A DNA stretch of 11,588 nucleotides from Cellvibrionaceae bacterium (GCA_027012915.1 JALUYN010000390.1:1-11588); one strand, 5' to 3'; positions 1 to 6,167 are shown, numbered from the stretch's first letter. Notes: generated by a model from the sequence alone, not told the origin. Numbers and translations: made by a program.

Positions 1-9
1 GCGGCGTAA

Positions 10-1503
10 ATGTTGTCTCGTCGATCAATCCGAATTATGTTTGGGGCAGGTTTCAAAGGCTTGCTTGGCGCTGTGTGGATGCTGGCGTGTTGTTCTGCAG
101 CGGCGGAAGTGCACGGTATTCCACCTAATATTCTGCTCATTGTTGCGGATGACTTGGGCTGGAAGGACTTGGGGTATCAGGGGGCCGAGATTCGCACGCC
201 TCGTATCGATGAATTGGCCAGTGCCGGCGTACGCTTGAATCGTTTCTATGCGCAGCCATCCTGCAGTCCTTCTCGCGCCTCGCTTATGACGGGGAACTCG
301 GCATTACGACTGGGTATTACCTTGCCCTTATCCAAGCTAAATCCTGGCGGTCTGCCGTTGGATCAACAACTGCTACCCGAGTACCTTGAACGCAAAGACT
401 ATCAAACCTGGTTGGTGGGGAAGTGGCATTTGGGTTTTCGAAGCGTGGATTACTTGCCAACGGAAAGAGGCTTTGATCACTTCTACGGAGATTTGACCGG
501 TGGGATCGGCTATTGGGATCACGTCCACGGAGGCGCCTACGACTGGCAGCGCAATCGCGAAGCTGTTCGCGAAGATGGATATAGCACGCACCTGTTGGCG
601 GAAGAGGCGGTGCGTCTTATCGAAGGCCGGGACAAGCTTCGTCCTCTGTTTTTGATGGCGAGCTTTAATGCTCCCCATATTCCAAACGAAGCGCCGCGGG
701 CAACAGTAGAAACCTATTTCCACATAACGGACCCCAAGCGTCGTATCCACGCTGCCATGGTAACGGAACTCGATACGGCGGTGGGGCAAATCATCGATGC
801 ACTGGATCAGCAGGGAATACTCGACAACACTTTGGTGTGGTTTATGAGTGACAACGGCGGACTGAACTCGTCTGCCTACCCTGGCAACCTGGTAAAAGCG
901 CTGACGGTTCTCAATACCCTGGCTGATGGCAAACCGCTTCCACTTCGGCAACTGGAATTTGTACGCGCCAATGTCTTCGATGGTGCTGCCAACAATCGTC
1001 CCTTACGCAAAGGCAAACTGTCTGTATATGAAGGTGGAATACGAGTGCCGTCGTTTGTTTACTGGCGTGGACGCTTACTCAGTCGTCAGGTGAATTCGAT
1101 GGTAAGTGTTGAAGATGTGCTTCCGACCTTACTGGAAATTACCGGCAGAGCAGAAACCGATGTGGATGGATCAGGACAATGGTCGGTGCTTCTGGGAGAA
1201 ACATCAGAGCTCGAGCGATCATTTGCCGTAGTGGCCAAGGACGGGGAGGCGATGCTACGTTTCCCCTGGAAAGCCATACGCGCAAACTCTGGTGAATTGG
1301 CGCTGTTCAATGTCGAAAGCGATCCGAGCGAGCAAAATGATCTCTCGAGAGTACATCCCGAGCTTCTGAGAAGTCTGATAAGCGAACTCGACCGTTGGCC
1401 CAGAGGAGAGAGTGTCAATCTACCTTTTTGGAAAACGCTGCTGGACCCCGACTCCTTTGGTGGAGAGGAAAAAACGAAACCCTGGATCGAGACGGTTGAG
1501 TGA
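10..1503 (+). CDS. Exported sulfatase, cysteine type (arylsulfatase B-like)
   Basis: Hydrolyses a sulfate ester, probably in the periplasm; substrate unknown. The 497-residue length fits the alkaline phosphatase-fold sulfatase family. Residues 1-32 form a signal peptide (RR-containing n-region, hydrophobic stretch ending CCSAAA). Asp47-Asp48 and Asp281-Asn282 are the expected metal ligands. Residues 85-89, Cys-Ser-Pro-Ser-Arg followed by ASLMTG, are the sulfatase signature, with Cys85 the residue normally converted to formylglycine. GKWHLG (137-142), His223 in NAPHIP and Lys334 near RKGKLSVYEGG complete the usual active-site set. A TAA lies directly before the ATG, in the same frame, so an upstream gene may abut here, but only nine bases are visible. 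A second in-frame ATG at residue 10 is an alternative start. No formylglycine-generating enzyme or anSME lies nearby; the radical SAM gene at 5105 does not look like one. Family call is sure, substrate is not. Confidence 0.93.
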   Translation: MLSRRSIRIMFGAGFKGLLGAVWMLACCSAAAEVHGIPPNILLIVADDLGWKDLGYQGAEIRTPRIDELASAGVRLNRFYAQPSCSPSRASLMTGNSALRLGITLPLSKLNPGGLPLDQQLLPEYLERKDYQTWLVGKWHLGFRSVDYLPTERGFDHFYGDLTGGIGYWDHVHGGAYDWQRNREAVREDGYSTHLLAEEAVRLIEGRDKLRPLFLMASFNAPHIPNEAPRATVETYFHITDPKRRIHAAMVTELDTAVGQIIDALDQQGILDNTLVWFMSDNGGLNSSAYPGNLVKALTVLNTLADGKPLPLRQLEFVRANVFDGAANNRPLRKGKLSVYEGGIRVPSFVYWRGRLLSRQVNSMVSVEDVLPTLLEITGRAETDVDGSGQWSVLLGETSELERSFAVVAKDGEAMLRFPWKAIRANSGELALFNVESDPSEQNDLSRVHPELLRSLISELDRWPRGESVNLPFWKTLLDPDSFGGEEKTKPWIETVE

Positions 1504-1624
1504 AGCGTAAGTATCCTGTCGGCGTTCTACCCGCCGTCCAGAAGACCGAGTAAGTGAAGCTTTAATAATGGGGCTTGTGTTCATTCGAAGCTTGCACTGA
1601 CTGTGGCATTGCGTCGAATGTGCT

Positions 1625-1999
1625 CTATTGCAGCTCAAAGAAATCCTGCTGAGCGTTCTTCAGCTCTTGCGACACCCAGTGCCAGTAGCTACTGCGAGTT
1701 TCCCCCTGGCGCACCGCGTCTTGCCAATCTTCCAGTGGGTAATCGGGATGGGTCCCGGTGATGCCGTAGTGGCCGGCCATCAAATCGGCCTGCAGCAGGT
1801 CACTGGCACGAGGCTTGGTGCCAAAGATCACGGTGCCGGAGCCGTAGGGTGAAACAATGGATCTACCGGATTTGAGCGTGGCGGTGGGAACGGTGAACTC
1901 GAGTCGCGTGGTGCGCTCGCGTATCAAGGTCATCTTGATAGATTCTTCTCCGCCTTCCAGGGTGATGACCCCCTCGTTAATGATGTCGCACTCTACCAC
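1625..1999 (-). CDS. Hypothetical protein, 124 aa
   Basis: Not recognised. The deduced protein is soluble with no signal peptide or membrane segment. The first half is beta-rich in appearance (alternating ITLEGG, KMTLIRE, TRLEFTVPTATL, GSGTVIFGT); the second half is acidic and aromatic (HPDYPLEDWQDAV, SSYWHWVSQELKNA) and probably helical. Start is GTG at 1999, supported by a promoter whose predicted transcript begins about 20 bases upstream. An ATG at residue 23 (1933), preceded by GGCGGAGAAG, is a reasonable alternative giving 102 residues. The gene converges on the sulfatase with 121 bases between and appears monocistronic. It is accepted as real because of the promoter, balanced amino-acid composition and lack of a competing gene; the overlapping plus-strand frames give compositions unlike proteins. 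Confidence 0.6.
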   Translation of the reverse strand: MVECDIINEGVITLEGGEESIKMTLIRERTTRLEFTVPTATLKSGRSIVSPYGSGTVIFGTKPRASDLLQADLMAGHYGITGTHPDYPLEDWQDAVRQGETRSSYWHWVSQELKNAQQDFFELQ

Positions 2000-2024
2000 G
2001 CTAATTCTCGCTCAAAAGGCAGGT

Positions 2025-2053
2025 ATTCTATGGCTTGAGGGGAGGGTTGTCTA
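2025..2053 (-). promoter_or_regulatory. Sigma70-like promoter for the 1625-1999 gene
   Basis: Reading the minus strand, TAGACA (2053-2048) and TAGAAT (2030-2025) are separated by 17 bases, each matching the sigma70 consensus at five of six positions. Transcription would start near 2018, leaving a leader of about 20 bases before the GTG at 1999. The fit of box sequence, spacing and distance to the gene is the evidence; no operator is obvious. Confidence 0.55.
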
Positions 2054-2423
2054 AGGAACTGATAGCTCAGTGCGATAGGGCCCTTCAGGTCACGCAGGGC
2101 AGCTATAGACTTGATCCGAGGTTCCCTAGTTTAAGTCCACAAGATTTTGTTTTTTTGTTTGAATCTCTGCAAAAGTGCTCCGTTTAGCGGACTAGGGTCA
2201 GTAAGGAGGTAGCGTTAGGGCCCAGAAGCTGTAAGAGTGCTTCGGATTCGTTTCGCAAGGTAAAACACGGCGGCACAAGGTGATGGGGCGGTGCGGGGTT
2301 CCGCAAGGATAGACTTGTAAAAGCCTTGGGGCTTTTACAACCCTTCGGGTTCGCTGCGCGAAGTCCCAATTGCTTTGCAATTGGTCGAACCGGAAGGAAT
2401 TGTTAAATTGATCCGTTTGCGAC
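2054..2423. other. Gene-free stretch with clustered short hairpins
   Basis: No convincing gene lies here. The right half holds consecutive perfect inverted repeats with tiny loops: 2292-2296/2301-2305 (5 bp, loop GGTT); 2315-2325/2330-2340 (11 bp, loop TTGG); 2339-2343/2347-2351 (5 bp, loop TTC); 2350-2354/2358-2362 (5 bp, loop TGC); 2366-2373/2377-2384 (8 bp, loop TTT). Several abut or share bases. The left half holds longer-range inverted pairs, 2062-2067 with 2101-2106 (ATAGCT/AGCTAT) and 2124-2130 with 2191-2197 (CCCTAGT/ACTAGGG), plus a T-rich tract at 2144-2160. The reading frames here look like by-products of the palindromes. It could be a structured RNA, a palindromic intergenic repeat or the scar of an insertion beside the tRNA. 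I do not recognise a known RNA family. Confidence 0.5.
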
Positions 2424-2465
2424 ACAAACAAAAAAGCCCGGCATAAGCCGGGCTTTTTTGTTTGT
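2424..2465 (-). terminator. Intrinsic terminator of tRNA-Arg, symmetrical
   Basis: A perfect 19-bp inverted repeat (2424-2442 and 2447-2465) with a 4-base loop lies directly after the tRNA 3' end. The GC core GCCCGGC/GCCGGGC is flanked by six A on one side and six T on the other, so it has the form of a rho-independent terminator on both strands. On the minus strand it ends the tRNA transcript; on the plus strand it would stop any transcript coming from the hairpin region. Confidence 0.9.
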
Positions 2466-2466
2466 A

Positions 2467-2543
2467 TGGCGCACTCGGAAGGATTCGAACCTTCGACCGC
2501 TCGGTTCGTAGCCGAGTACTCTATCCAGCTGAGCTACGAGTGC
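2467..2543 (-). tRNA. tRNA-Arg (anticodon ACG)
   Basis: The minus strand folds as a complete 77-base tRNA with encoded CCA. The acceptor stem is GCACTCG paired with CGAGTGC; the D-arm is AGCTCAGCTGGATAGAG; the anticodon stem CTCGG/CCGAG encloses the loop CTACGAA with anticodon ACG; the T-arm contains GGTTCGAATCC. The body closely matches the E. coli arginine ACG tRNA as I remember it. A34 is normally deaminated to inosine by TadA, letting it read CGU, CGC and CGA. The discriminator base is G rather than the A recalled for E. coli; both occur in arginine tRNAs. It is a single-gene unit with its own promoter and terminator. Confidence 0.97.
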
Positions 2544-2555
2544 GTTGAGGCGCGT

Positions 2556-2584
2556 ATAATAGGGAGACCCCCCGGGTGAGTCAA
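2556..2584 (-). promoter_or_regulatory. Strong tRNA-Arg promoter with A/T-rich upstream region
   Basis: On the minus strand TTGACT (2584-2579) and TATTAT (2561-2556) are separated by exactly 17 bases. Downstream of the -10 is a GC-rich discriminator (ACGCGCC), typical of stringently controlled stable RNA promoters. Upstream of the -35, about 2585-2612 is nearly all A and T, resembling an UP element that contacts the RNA polymerase alpha subunit. The mature tRNA 5' end is at 2543, a short leader for RNase P removal. Growth-rate control is inferred from this architecture. Confidence 0.85.
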
Positions 2585-2704
2585 GCAAAAAGTTAAAAGA
2601 AATTAAGAAAATTGTCATCTTGTTATGATTTGCTTCGAATTGCCCGAATTGTATGCAACTTCTTGTATTTGAAAGGGATTTTGTGTGTGGTTTGCACCGG
2701 ATTG

Positions 2705-3751
2705 CTATGGATTCCGGGGGGGCGAGTTCAGATCTTGGCGGTAGCTGCGGGGGGAAATTCCGCTCCAGCGCTTAAACGCCCGTCGGAAATTGGCCACATA
2801 GCTGTATCCAAGTATATGGGCGATGGCTTCCACTGAGAGGTTGGGGTTCGACAGATAGTACTGGCTCAGTTCATACAGACGCTTGTCCGTTAGCTCCTGA
2901 AAGGCGCTGCCCTCGTGTTTTAGGCGACGAATCAGTGTTCTACGCGATACGTGCAGGACGCTGGCGACTTCTTCCAGGCTCAGCAGTGTGCCGTTTTCCA
3001 TAGCCAGAATACTCTCAACCTTTTCGGTAAAGCTCTTCTGGCGGTTGATCTGTTCCAGTAGATCCTGACAACCCAGTTCGGCCTGGCGATGCAACAGGGC
3101 ATCTGCCGTAGGGCAAGGATGGTCGGCTACATGGGTGGGAACATGGATGGTGCTGTATTCCTGAGCGTTGATGCGCAACTCTCCGTGGAAGAATTCCCGG
3201 TAGAGCTCGATGTGTTCATCAGTGTCGAAGGGCAGGGTGATGCTCAGATCGGTTGCAGGAGCACCAATAATGGTTTCCGTGATGGTTTGAAACATGGCGC
3301 AATAGGCTTCGACCAGGAAACGACCCACATCGGCAGCCATGTCGTCGGTATTTTTGATGGCGAGGGTAATACCTTCAGGGCTGTTGTCGAGCCGGATTTC
3401 CAGAATGGGTACGCGCAGGTAGTAGTAGTGACCCAGGGTTTCGAACACTTCCCTGAGGTTGGCTGATGTCAGGGCGGATATGCCCATGACGCCATTGGAT
3501 GACAGCTCCACAGTGGGTCCCAGGCGTAGCCCCAGCCCCGGCGCAGGGCTGAGTCTTAGAGCATTGGCGACAATCCGGTACTGATCGCTACTGCTGACCT
3601 GACACCGCTCCAGTTCAATATCGCTGGCATTGAGGTCAGTGCCCCTGAATAACTGTTCTTTTACCTGATCCCCGCAGTCGGGGTTCTCAGTGGCAAGGAG
3701 TCTAGCCAGCAACCGCGAGTAGGTGGGGGGGAGGTAGGTTTGAGTTTGCAT
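2705..3751 (-). CDS. AraC-family transcriptional regulator (Arabinose_bd + HTH_18)
   Basis: DNA-binding regulator, probably of the divergent desaturase-rubredoxin pair. I place the start at ATG 3751 (348 residues). The frame is open up to a TTG at 3814, but that TTG is the first part of a good -35 box, so a start there is unlikely. Residues about 1-230 resemble the arabinose-binding-type sensor domain of OruR-like regulators. Residues about 245-340 are the AraC HTH domain: first helix-turn-helix near 257-278 (SLEEVASVLHVSRRTLIRRL), second near 304-328 (LSVEAIAHILGYSYVANFRRAF), ending in the family signature GISPRSYR. No strong Shine-Dalgarno is visible. In this class the sensor domain often binds a small hydrophobic or amino-acid-like effector; the ligand here is unknown. 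No clear terminator follows before the tRNA promoter. Confidence 0.92.
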   Translation of the reverse strand: MQTQTYLPPTYSRLLARLLATENPDCGDQVKEQLFRGTDLNASDIELERCQVSSSDQYRIVANALRLSPAPGLGLRLGPTVELSSNGVMGISALTSANLREVFETLGHYYYLRVPILEIRLDNSPEGITLAIKNTDDMAADVGRFLVEAYCAMFQTITETIIGAPATDLSITLPFDTDEHIELYREFFHGELRINAQEYSTIHVPTHVADHPCPTADALLHRQAELGCQDLLEQINRQKSFTEKVESILAMENGTLLSLEEVASVLHVSRRTLIRRLKHEGSAFQELTDKRLYELSQYYLSNPNLSVEAIAHILGYSYVANFRRAFKRWSGISPRSYRQDLNSPPRNP

Positions 3752-3785
3752 TATAGCGAGTGACACTAAATGATTCTTTGTTGGC

Positions 3786-3814
3786 ACTATATGAGCTATT
3801 TTCGAATTCTGCAA
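3786..3814 (-). promoter_or_regulatory. Promoter of the divergent AraC gene with overlapping palindrome
   Basis: Minus-strand TTGCAG (3814-3809) and TATAGT (3791-3786) are 17 bases apart; transcription would start near 3779, 28 bases before the ATG at 3751. The near-palindrome TGCAATTGGCA (3810-3820) covers the -35 box and could be an operator for autoregulation. On the plus strand towards the desaturase I see no good -10/-35 pair, which would fit a promoter that depends on an activator such as this AraC protein (inference). Confidence 0.6.
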
Positions 3815-3866
3815 TTGGCAAGAATAAACCTGAAGTCATTCAAACAATAACAGCAGGAGAGAGATC

Positions 3867-4769
3867 ATGGCCGATAACCTTGGGCGCCCAATAGTGGTGC
3901 CGGAACATAAGATGGCGGAGTTTAAGGCTTTAACCCAGGCGCCAAAGTACGCAAAGCCGACAATGTTACTGACTCTGGTTTGCCTGGTGTCCGCGGCTAC
4001 CATCATCACCTTCGCATTGATGGGGCTAATAGAATATGCGTTGGCCGCTGTATTGCTGGGGATGACCTACTATTGGTCGTTCAGCACCGTTCACGATTCC
4101 ATTCATCGCAGTGTCAGCACCAATCTCAAGCTCAACGACGCCATTGGCGGCACGGTGGTTCGATGCATTGTTCCCTACGCCAACGTTGGTTTGATGCGTT
4201 GGGCCCATATGGAACACCACCGTTTTACCAATGATCCGCGCGACCCGGATCATTGGAGCCACGGGGCTTGGTATACCCTGCCATTTCGCTGGATGCTGAT
4301 TGATCTGGCCTATGCCGTGCGTCTGTTCGGCGACAAGAGCAAGATGGCGCAGTCGGTGAAAAAGCAGTTTCTGCCGAGCTTTATTATCGGGTTGAGCCTG
4401 ATCGTCGGATTGATCGCGCTGGGGTATGGCGAGGAATATTTCTGGCTGTCCTTCGTGCCCTCGCGCATTATGTTCCTGGGCATGGGCTTTACTTTCTTCT
4501 GGCTTCCCCACAACCACTGGCACGGTGAGGAAGAACTGCGTCAGGATACCAACTTCAGCAAGGCCACCAGCGTCCGCCTGGGTAAAGAGTGGATTCTGAA
4601 CCCGTTGCTTCAATACCAGAATTACCACCTGATTCACCATATGTGGCCAACCACGCCGTTCTACAACAATCAGAAGGTATGGCAGTTGCTAGAACCCGAG
4701 CTGCGTCAGCGCGATCTGGTGTTGTCTGAAGGCTTCAAACTCTATCCAGAGGAGGTGCCCCATGCATAG
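3867..4769 (+). CDS. Membrane di-iron fatty acid desaturase-family enzyme (CrtR-like)
   Basis: An integral membrane non-haem di-iron oxygenase that desaturates or hydroxylates a hydrophobic substrate. Histidine clusters are complete: HDSIH (76-80), HMEHH (114-118), HNHWH (215-219) and HLIHH (254-258). Hydrophobic segments at about 33-54, 57-72, 169-187 and 193-213 give the usual two membrane hairpins with the histidines on the cytoplasmic side. The strings HHRFTNDPRDPDH and NYHLIHHMWPTTPFY resemble the CrtR-type carotenoid hydroxylase/desaturase branch more than acyl-lipid delta-9 enzymes or AlkB, whose motifs differ (NYxEHYG is absent). At 300 residues it is full length. A good Shine-Dalgarno (AGGAG) precedes the ATG. 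The stop codon overlaps the rubredoxin start, so the two are translationally coupled and rubredoxin is the probable electron donor. Substrate unknown. Confidence 0.9.
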   Translation: MADNLGRPIVVPEHKMAEFKALTQAPKYAKPTMLLTLVCLVSAATIITFALMGLIEYALAAVLLGMTYYWSFSTVHDSIHRSVSTNLKLNDAIGGTVVRCIVPYANVGLMRWAHMEHHRFTNDPRDPDHWSHGAWYTLPFRWMLIDLAYAVRLFGDKSKMAQSVKKQFLPSFIIGLSLIVGLIALGYGEEYFWLSFVPSRIMFLGMGFTFFWLPHNHWHGEEELRQDTNFSKATSVRLGKEWILNPLLQYQNYHLIHHMWPTTPFYNNQKVWQLLEPELRQRDLVLSEGFKLYPEEVPHA

Positions 4770-4926
4770 ATGGCAGTGTCGCTTTTGCAATCATGTATAC
4801 GATGAAAGCCTGGGAGATCCGGACAATGGCGTTGCTCCGGGCACGCCACTGCAGGATGTACCTGACGATTGGTTCTGCCCGGACTGCGGGGCAGGTAAGG
4901 ATGACTACGACCTAATTGAGTACTAG
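4762..4926 (+). CDS. Rubredoxin, 54 aa
   Basis: Small cytoplasmic one-electron carrier holding a single iron with four cysteines. The ligands are Cys6-x2-Cys9 (CRFC) and Cys39-x2-Cys42 (CPDC). Other family marks are VYDE after the first pair, the GDPDNGVAPGTPL linker, the PDDWFCPDCGAGK block and Trp37. The length of 54 is typical. The ATG lies inside the end of the desaturase gene (8-base overlap) behind a strong GAGGAGG about 7 bases upstream, so the start is certain. Its position implies that it hands electrons to the desaturase, as AlkG-type rubredoxins do to AlkB. No dedicated rubredoxin reductase is adjacent; the flavin reductase at 9078 could serve, but it already carries its own 2Fe-2S domain. 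No hairpin terminator is obvious after the TAG. Confidence 0.96.
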   Translation: MHRWQCRFCNHVYDESLGDPDNGVAPGTPLQDVPDDWFCPDCGAGKDDYDLIEY

Positions 4927-5006
4927 AGGGTTCAAGGAACTTAGTGTTGGCTATTGCCTTCAGGTGCTTCCTCGGTGCTGTGCTCTAGCCAATCTACGGG
5001 CCCGTT

Positions 5007-5038
5007 CTACCGAGCCAGCGCTACCGAACCAGCGCTAC
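5007..5038. repeat. 14-bp tandem repeat, two copies plus a partial third
   Basis: CTACCGAGCCAGCG (5007-5020) is followed directly by CTACCGAACCAGCG (5021-5034), one base different, and then CTAC (5035-5038). It ends two bases before the -35 box of the radical SAM promoter. It could be a paired protein-binding site or a simple slippage duplication. Confidence 0.7.
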
Positions 5039-5039
5039 G

Positions 5040-5068
5040 TTGACCTTGCATAAGCGCTGAATGATAAT
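5040..5068 (+). promoter_or_regulatory. Sigma70-type promoter of the radical SAM gene
   Basis: TTGACC (5040-5045) and GATAAT (5063-5068) are 17 bases apart, each differing from consensus at one position. Transcription would start near 5075, about 30 bases before the ATG at 5105. An inverted repeat, GCGCTGAA (5054-5061) and TTCAGCGC (5091-5098), brackets the -10 and the start region. It could be an operator or a leader hairpin. Confidence 0.75.
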
Positions 5069-5104
5069 TTCGCTCCTCAGATTGTTATTGTTCAGCGCCT
5101 TATT

Positions 5105-5995
5105 ATGTACCCCATCGAATATATCGAACCCGTCTTTCGTCCCCCCAGTGAAGCTCGCTCATTGATTCTGCAAGTGACCAACGGCTGCTCCTGGAACAAA
5201 TGCACTTTCTGCGATATGTACACAGCAGACCAGAAGCGCTTTCGTCCCAAGCCCATTGATGAGCTGGAAAAAGAGCTAAAGGCACTGGGCGAAGCCGGTT
5301 ATCCGGTGAGAAGGGTGTTTCTCGCCGATGGCGATGCCATGACTCTATCGACCCGTCGTTTGGAGCAAATACTGAAGCTGATCAACGACTACTTCCCCTC
5401 CGTACAGCGCATTTCCTCTTATTGCCTGCCGCGTAACCTGAAAAACAAGACAGTAGAAGAGTTAGCGCGGCTGCGTGAGTTGGGACTGAGCCTGATGTAC
5501 GTGGGTTGCGAAACCGGTGACGATGAATTGCTGGAGCTGATTCAGAAAGGCGAAACCTACCAATCATCACTGGATGCACTGACCAAGATCAAACAGGCGG
5601 GTATGAAAAGTTCTGTGATGATTCTCAATGGCTTGGGTGGGCCAGAACTCAGCGAGCAGCATGCGCGCCATTCGGCACAGTTGATGAACGAAGCTCAACC
5701 GGACTATTTGTCGACGCTGGTGGTGGAATTTCCCATGGGCAGTGAACGCTTTGCCGAGCCTTTCGAAGGGCGCTGGCGCAAGCTGGACAAGATGGAGCTG
5801 TTCCGCGAGATGGAAGTATTGCTCGACGAGTTGCAGCTGGAGAGCACCATCTTTAGAAGCGATCACGCCTCCAATTACCTGGTACTTAAAGGTGTGCTGG
5901 GCAAAGACAAAGACAAGTTGCTGGACACTGTGCGCACCGCTATTAATCGTCCAGGCTATATTCCCTTGCGTCAGGAGTGGCAGAGGGGGCTTTAG
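5105..5995 (+). CDS. Radical SAM protein (COG1032-like)
   Basis: A radical S-adenosylmethionine enzyme: a 4Fe-4S cluster cleaves SAM to start radical chemistry. The cluster motif is Cys28-x4-Cys33-x2-Cys36 (GCSWNKCTFCDMY), one residue longer in the first gap than the classical CX3CX2C; I recall the same spacing in COG1032 members reading GCSHNKCTFC. Further core elements are FLADGDAM (72-79), YVGCETGDDELLELIQKGE (132-150), which is the GlEsGsd...KG signature, and MILNGLGG (172-179). There is no B12-binding domain before it and no SPASM cysteine cluster after it, so it is a minimal 296-residue single-domain enzyme, unlikely to be a sulfatase maturase. There is no clear Shine-Dalgarno before the ATG, but the promoter position supports this start. 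The gene stands alone. Substrate unknown. Confidence 0.88.
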   Translation: MYPIEYIEPVFRPPSEARSLILQVTNGCSWNKCTFCDMYTADQKRFRPKPIDELEKELKALGEAGYPVRRVFLADGDAMTLSTRRLEQILKLINDYFPSVQRISSYCLPRNLKNKTVEELARLRELGLSLMYVGCETGDDELLELIQKGETYQSSLDALTKIKQAGMKSSVMILNGLGGPELSEQHARHSAQLMNEAQPDYLSTLVVEFPMGSERFAEPFEGRWRKLDKMELFREMEVLLDELQLESTIFRSDHASNYLVLKGVLGKDKDKLLDTVRTAINRPGYIPLRQEWQRGL

Positions 5996-6008
5996 TTCCT
6001 AATTAAAA

Positions 6009-6167
6009 ACCTCCCGTCAAAAATCCCCCCGGTCATTCCCGCGAAAGCGGGAACCTCATGAAGTTCGCAGCGGACCAGGGAGATTCCCGCTTACCCCAGG
6101 GCACCCTCTCTTGCCTTCGGCAATTCACCTTGTACGCGGGAATGACGTTATTAGGATGGTGGGAGGT
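6009..6167. repeat. Palindromic intergenic repeat, MITE- or REP-like
   Basis: A nested inverted-repeat element fills the gap between two convergent genes. Outer arms are ACCTCCC (6009-6015) and GGGAGGT (6161-6167). Inner perfect 12-bp arms are GTCATTCCCGCG (6032-6043) and CGCGGGAATGAC (6135-6146). Internal hairpins are TTCCCGC-GAAA-GCGGGAA (6036-6053) and TTGCC-TTC-GGCAA (6111-6123), and a further AGATTCCCGC occurs at 6091-6100. ATTCCCGCG-type intergenic palindromes are widespread in proteobacteria. I see no target-site duplication and no gene inside. It may also act as a bidirectional terminator for the flanking genes. Confidence 0.7.

Noticed and set aside
373..951. 192-codon minus-strand frame inside the sulfatase
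   Set aside because: It is antisense to conserved sulfatase motifs and has no promoter or ribosome binding site.
1583..1620. Inverted repeat CATTCGA/TCGAATG after the sulfatase as a terminator
   Set aside because: The 7-bp AT-rich arms are about 25 bases apart with no T-run, so it is too weak to call.
2142..2160. T-rich tract as a terminator
   Set aside because: No GC-rich stem lies directly before it on the plus strand, and none precedes the matching A-run on the minus strand.
2381..2400. Possible att-site remnant of the tRNA-Arg 3' end
   Set aside because: Only CGGAAGGA (8 bases) is shared with the tRNA T-arm region, and no integrase or boundary is present.
2184..2431. Two overlapping minus-strand reading frames of 61 and 77 codons
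   Set aside because: They run through the hairpin cluster, overlap each other in different frames, lack a ribosome binding site and have compositions dictated by the palindromes.
4026..4640. Long minus-strand frame (204 codons) opposite the desaturase
   Set aside because: It is antisense to a gene with complete histidine motifs, and its composition (many H, Q, N) mirrors the sense codons.
3867..4926. AlkB alkane hydroxylase plus AlkG rubredoxin
   Set aside because: The enzyme is 300 residues, lacks the AlkB NYxEHYG motif and has CrtR/desaturase-type HX2HH boxes.
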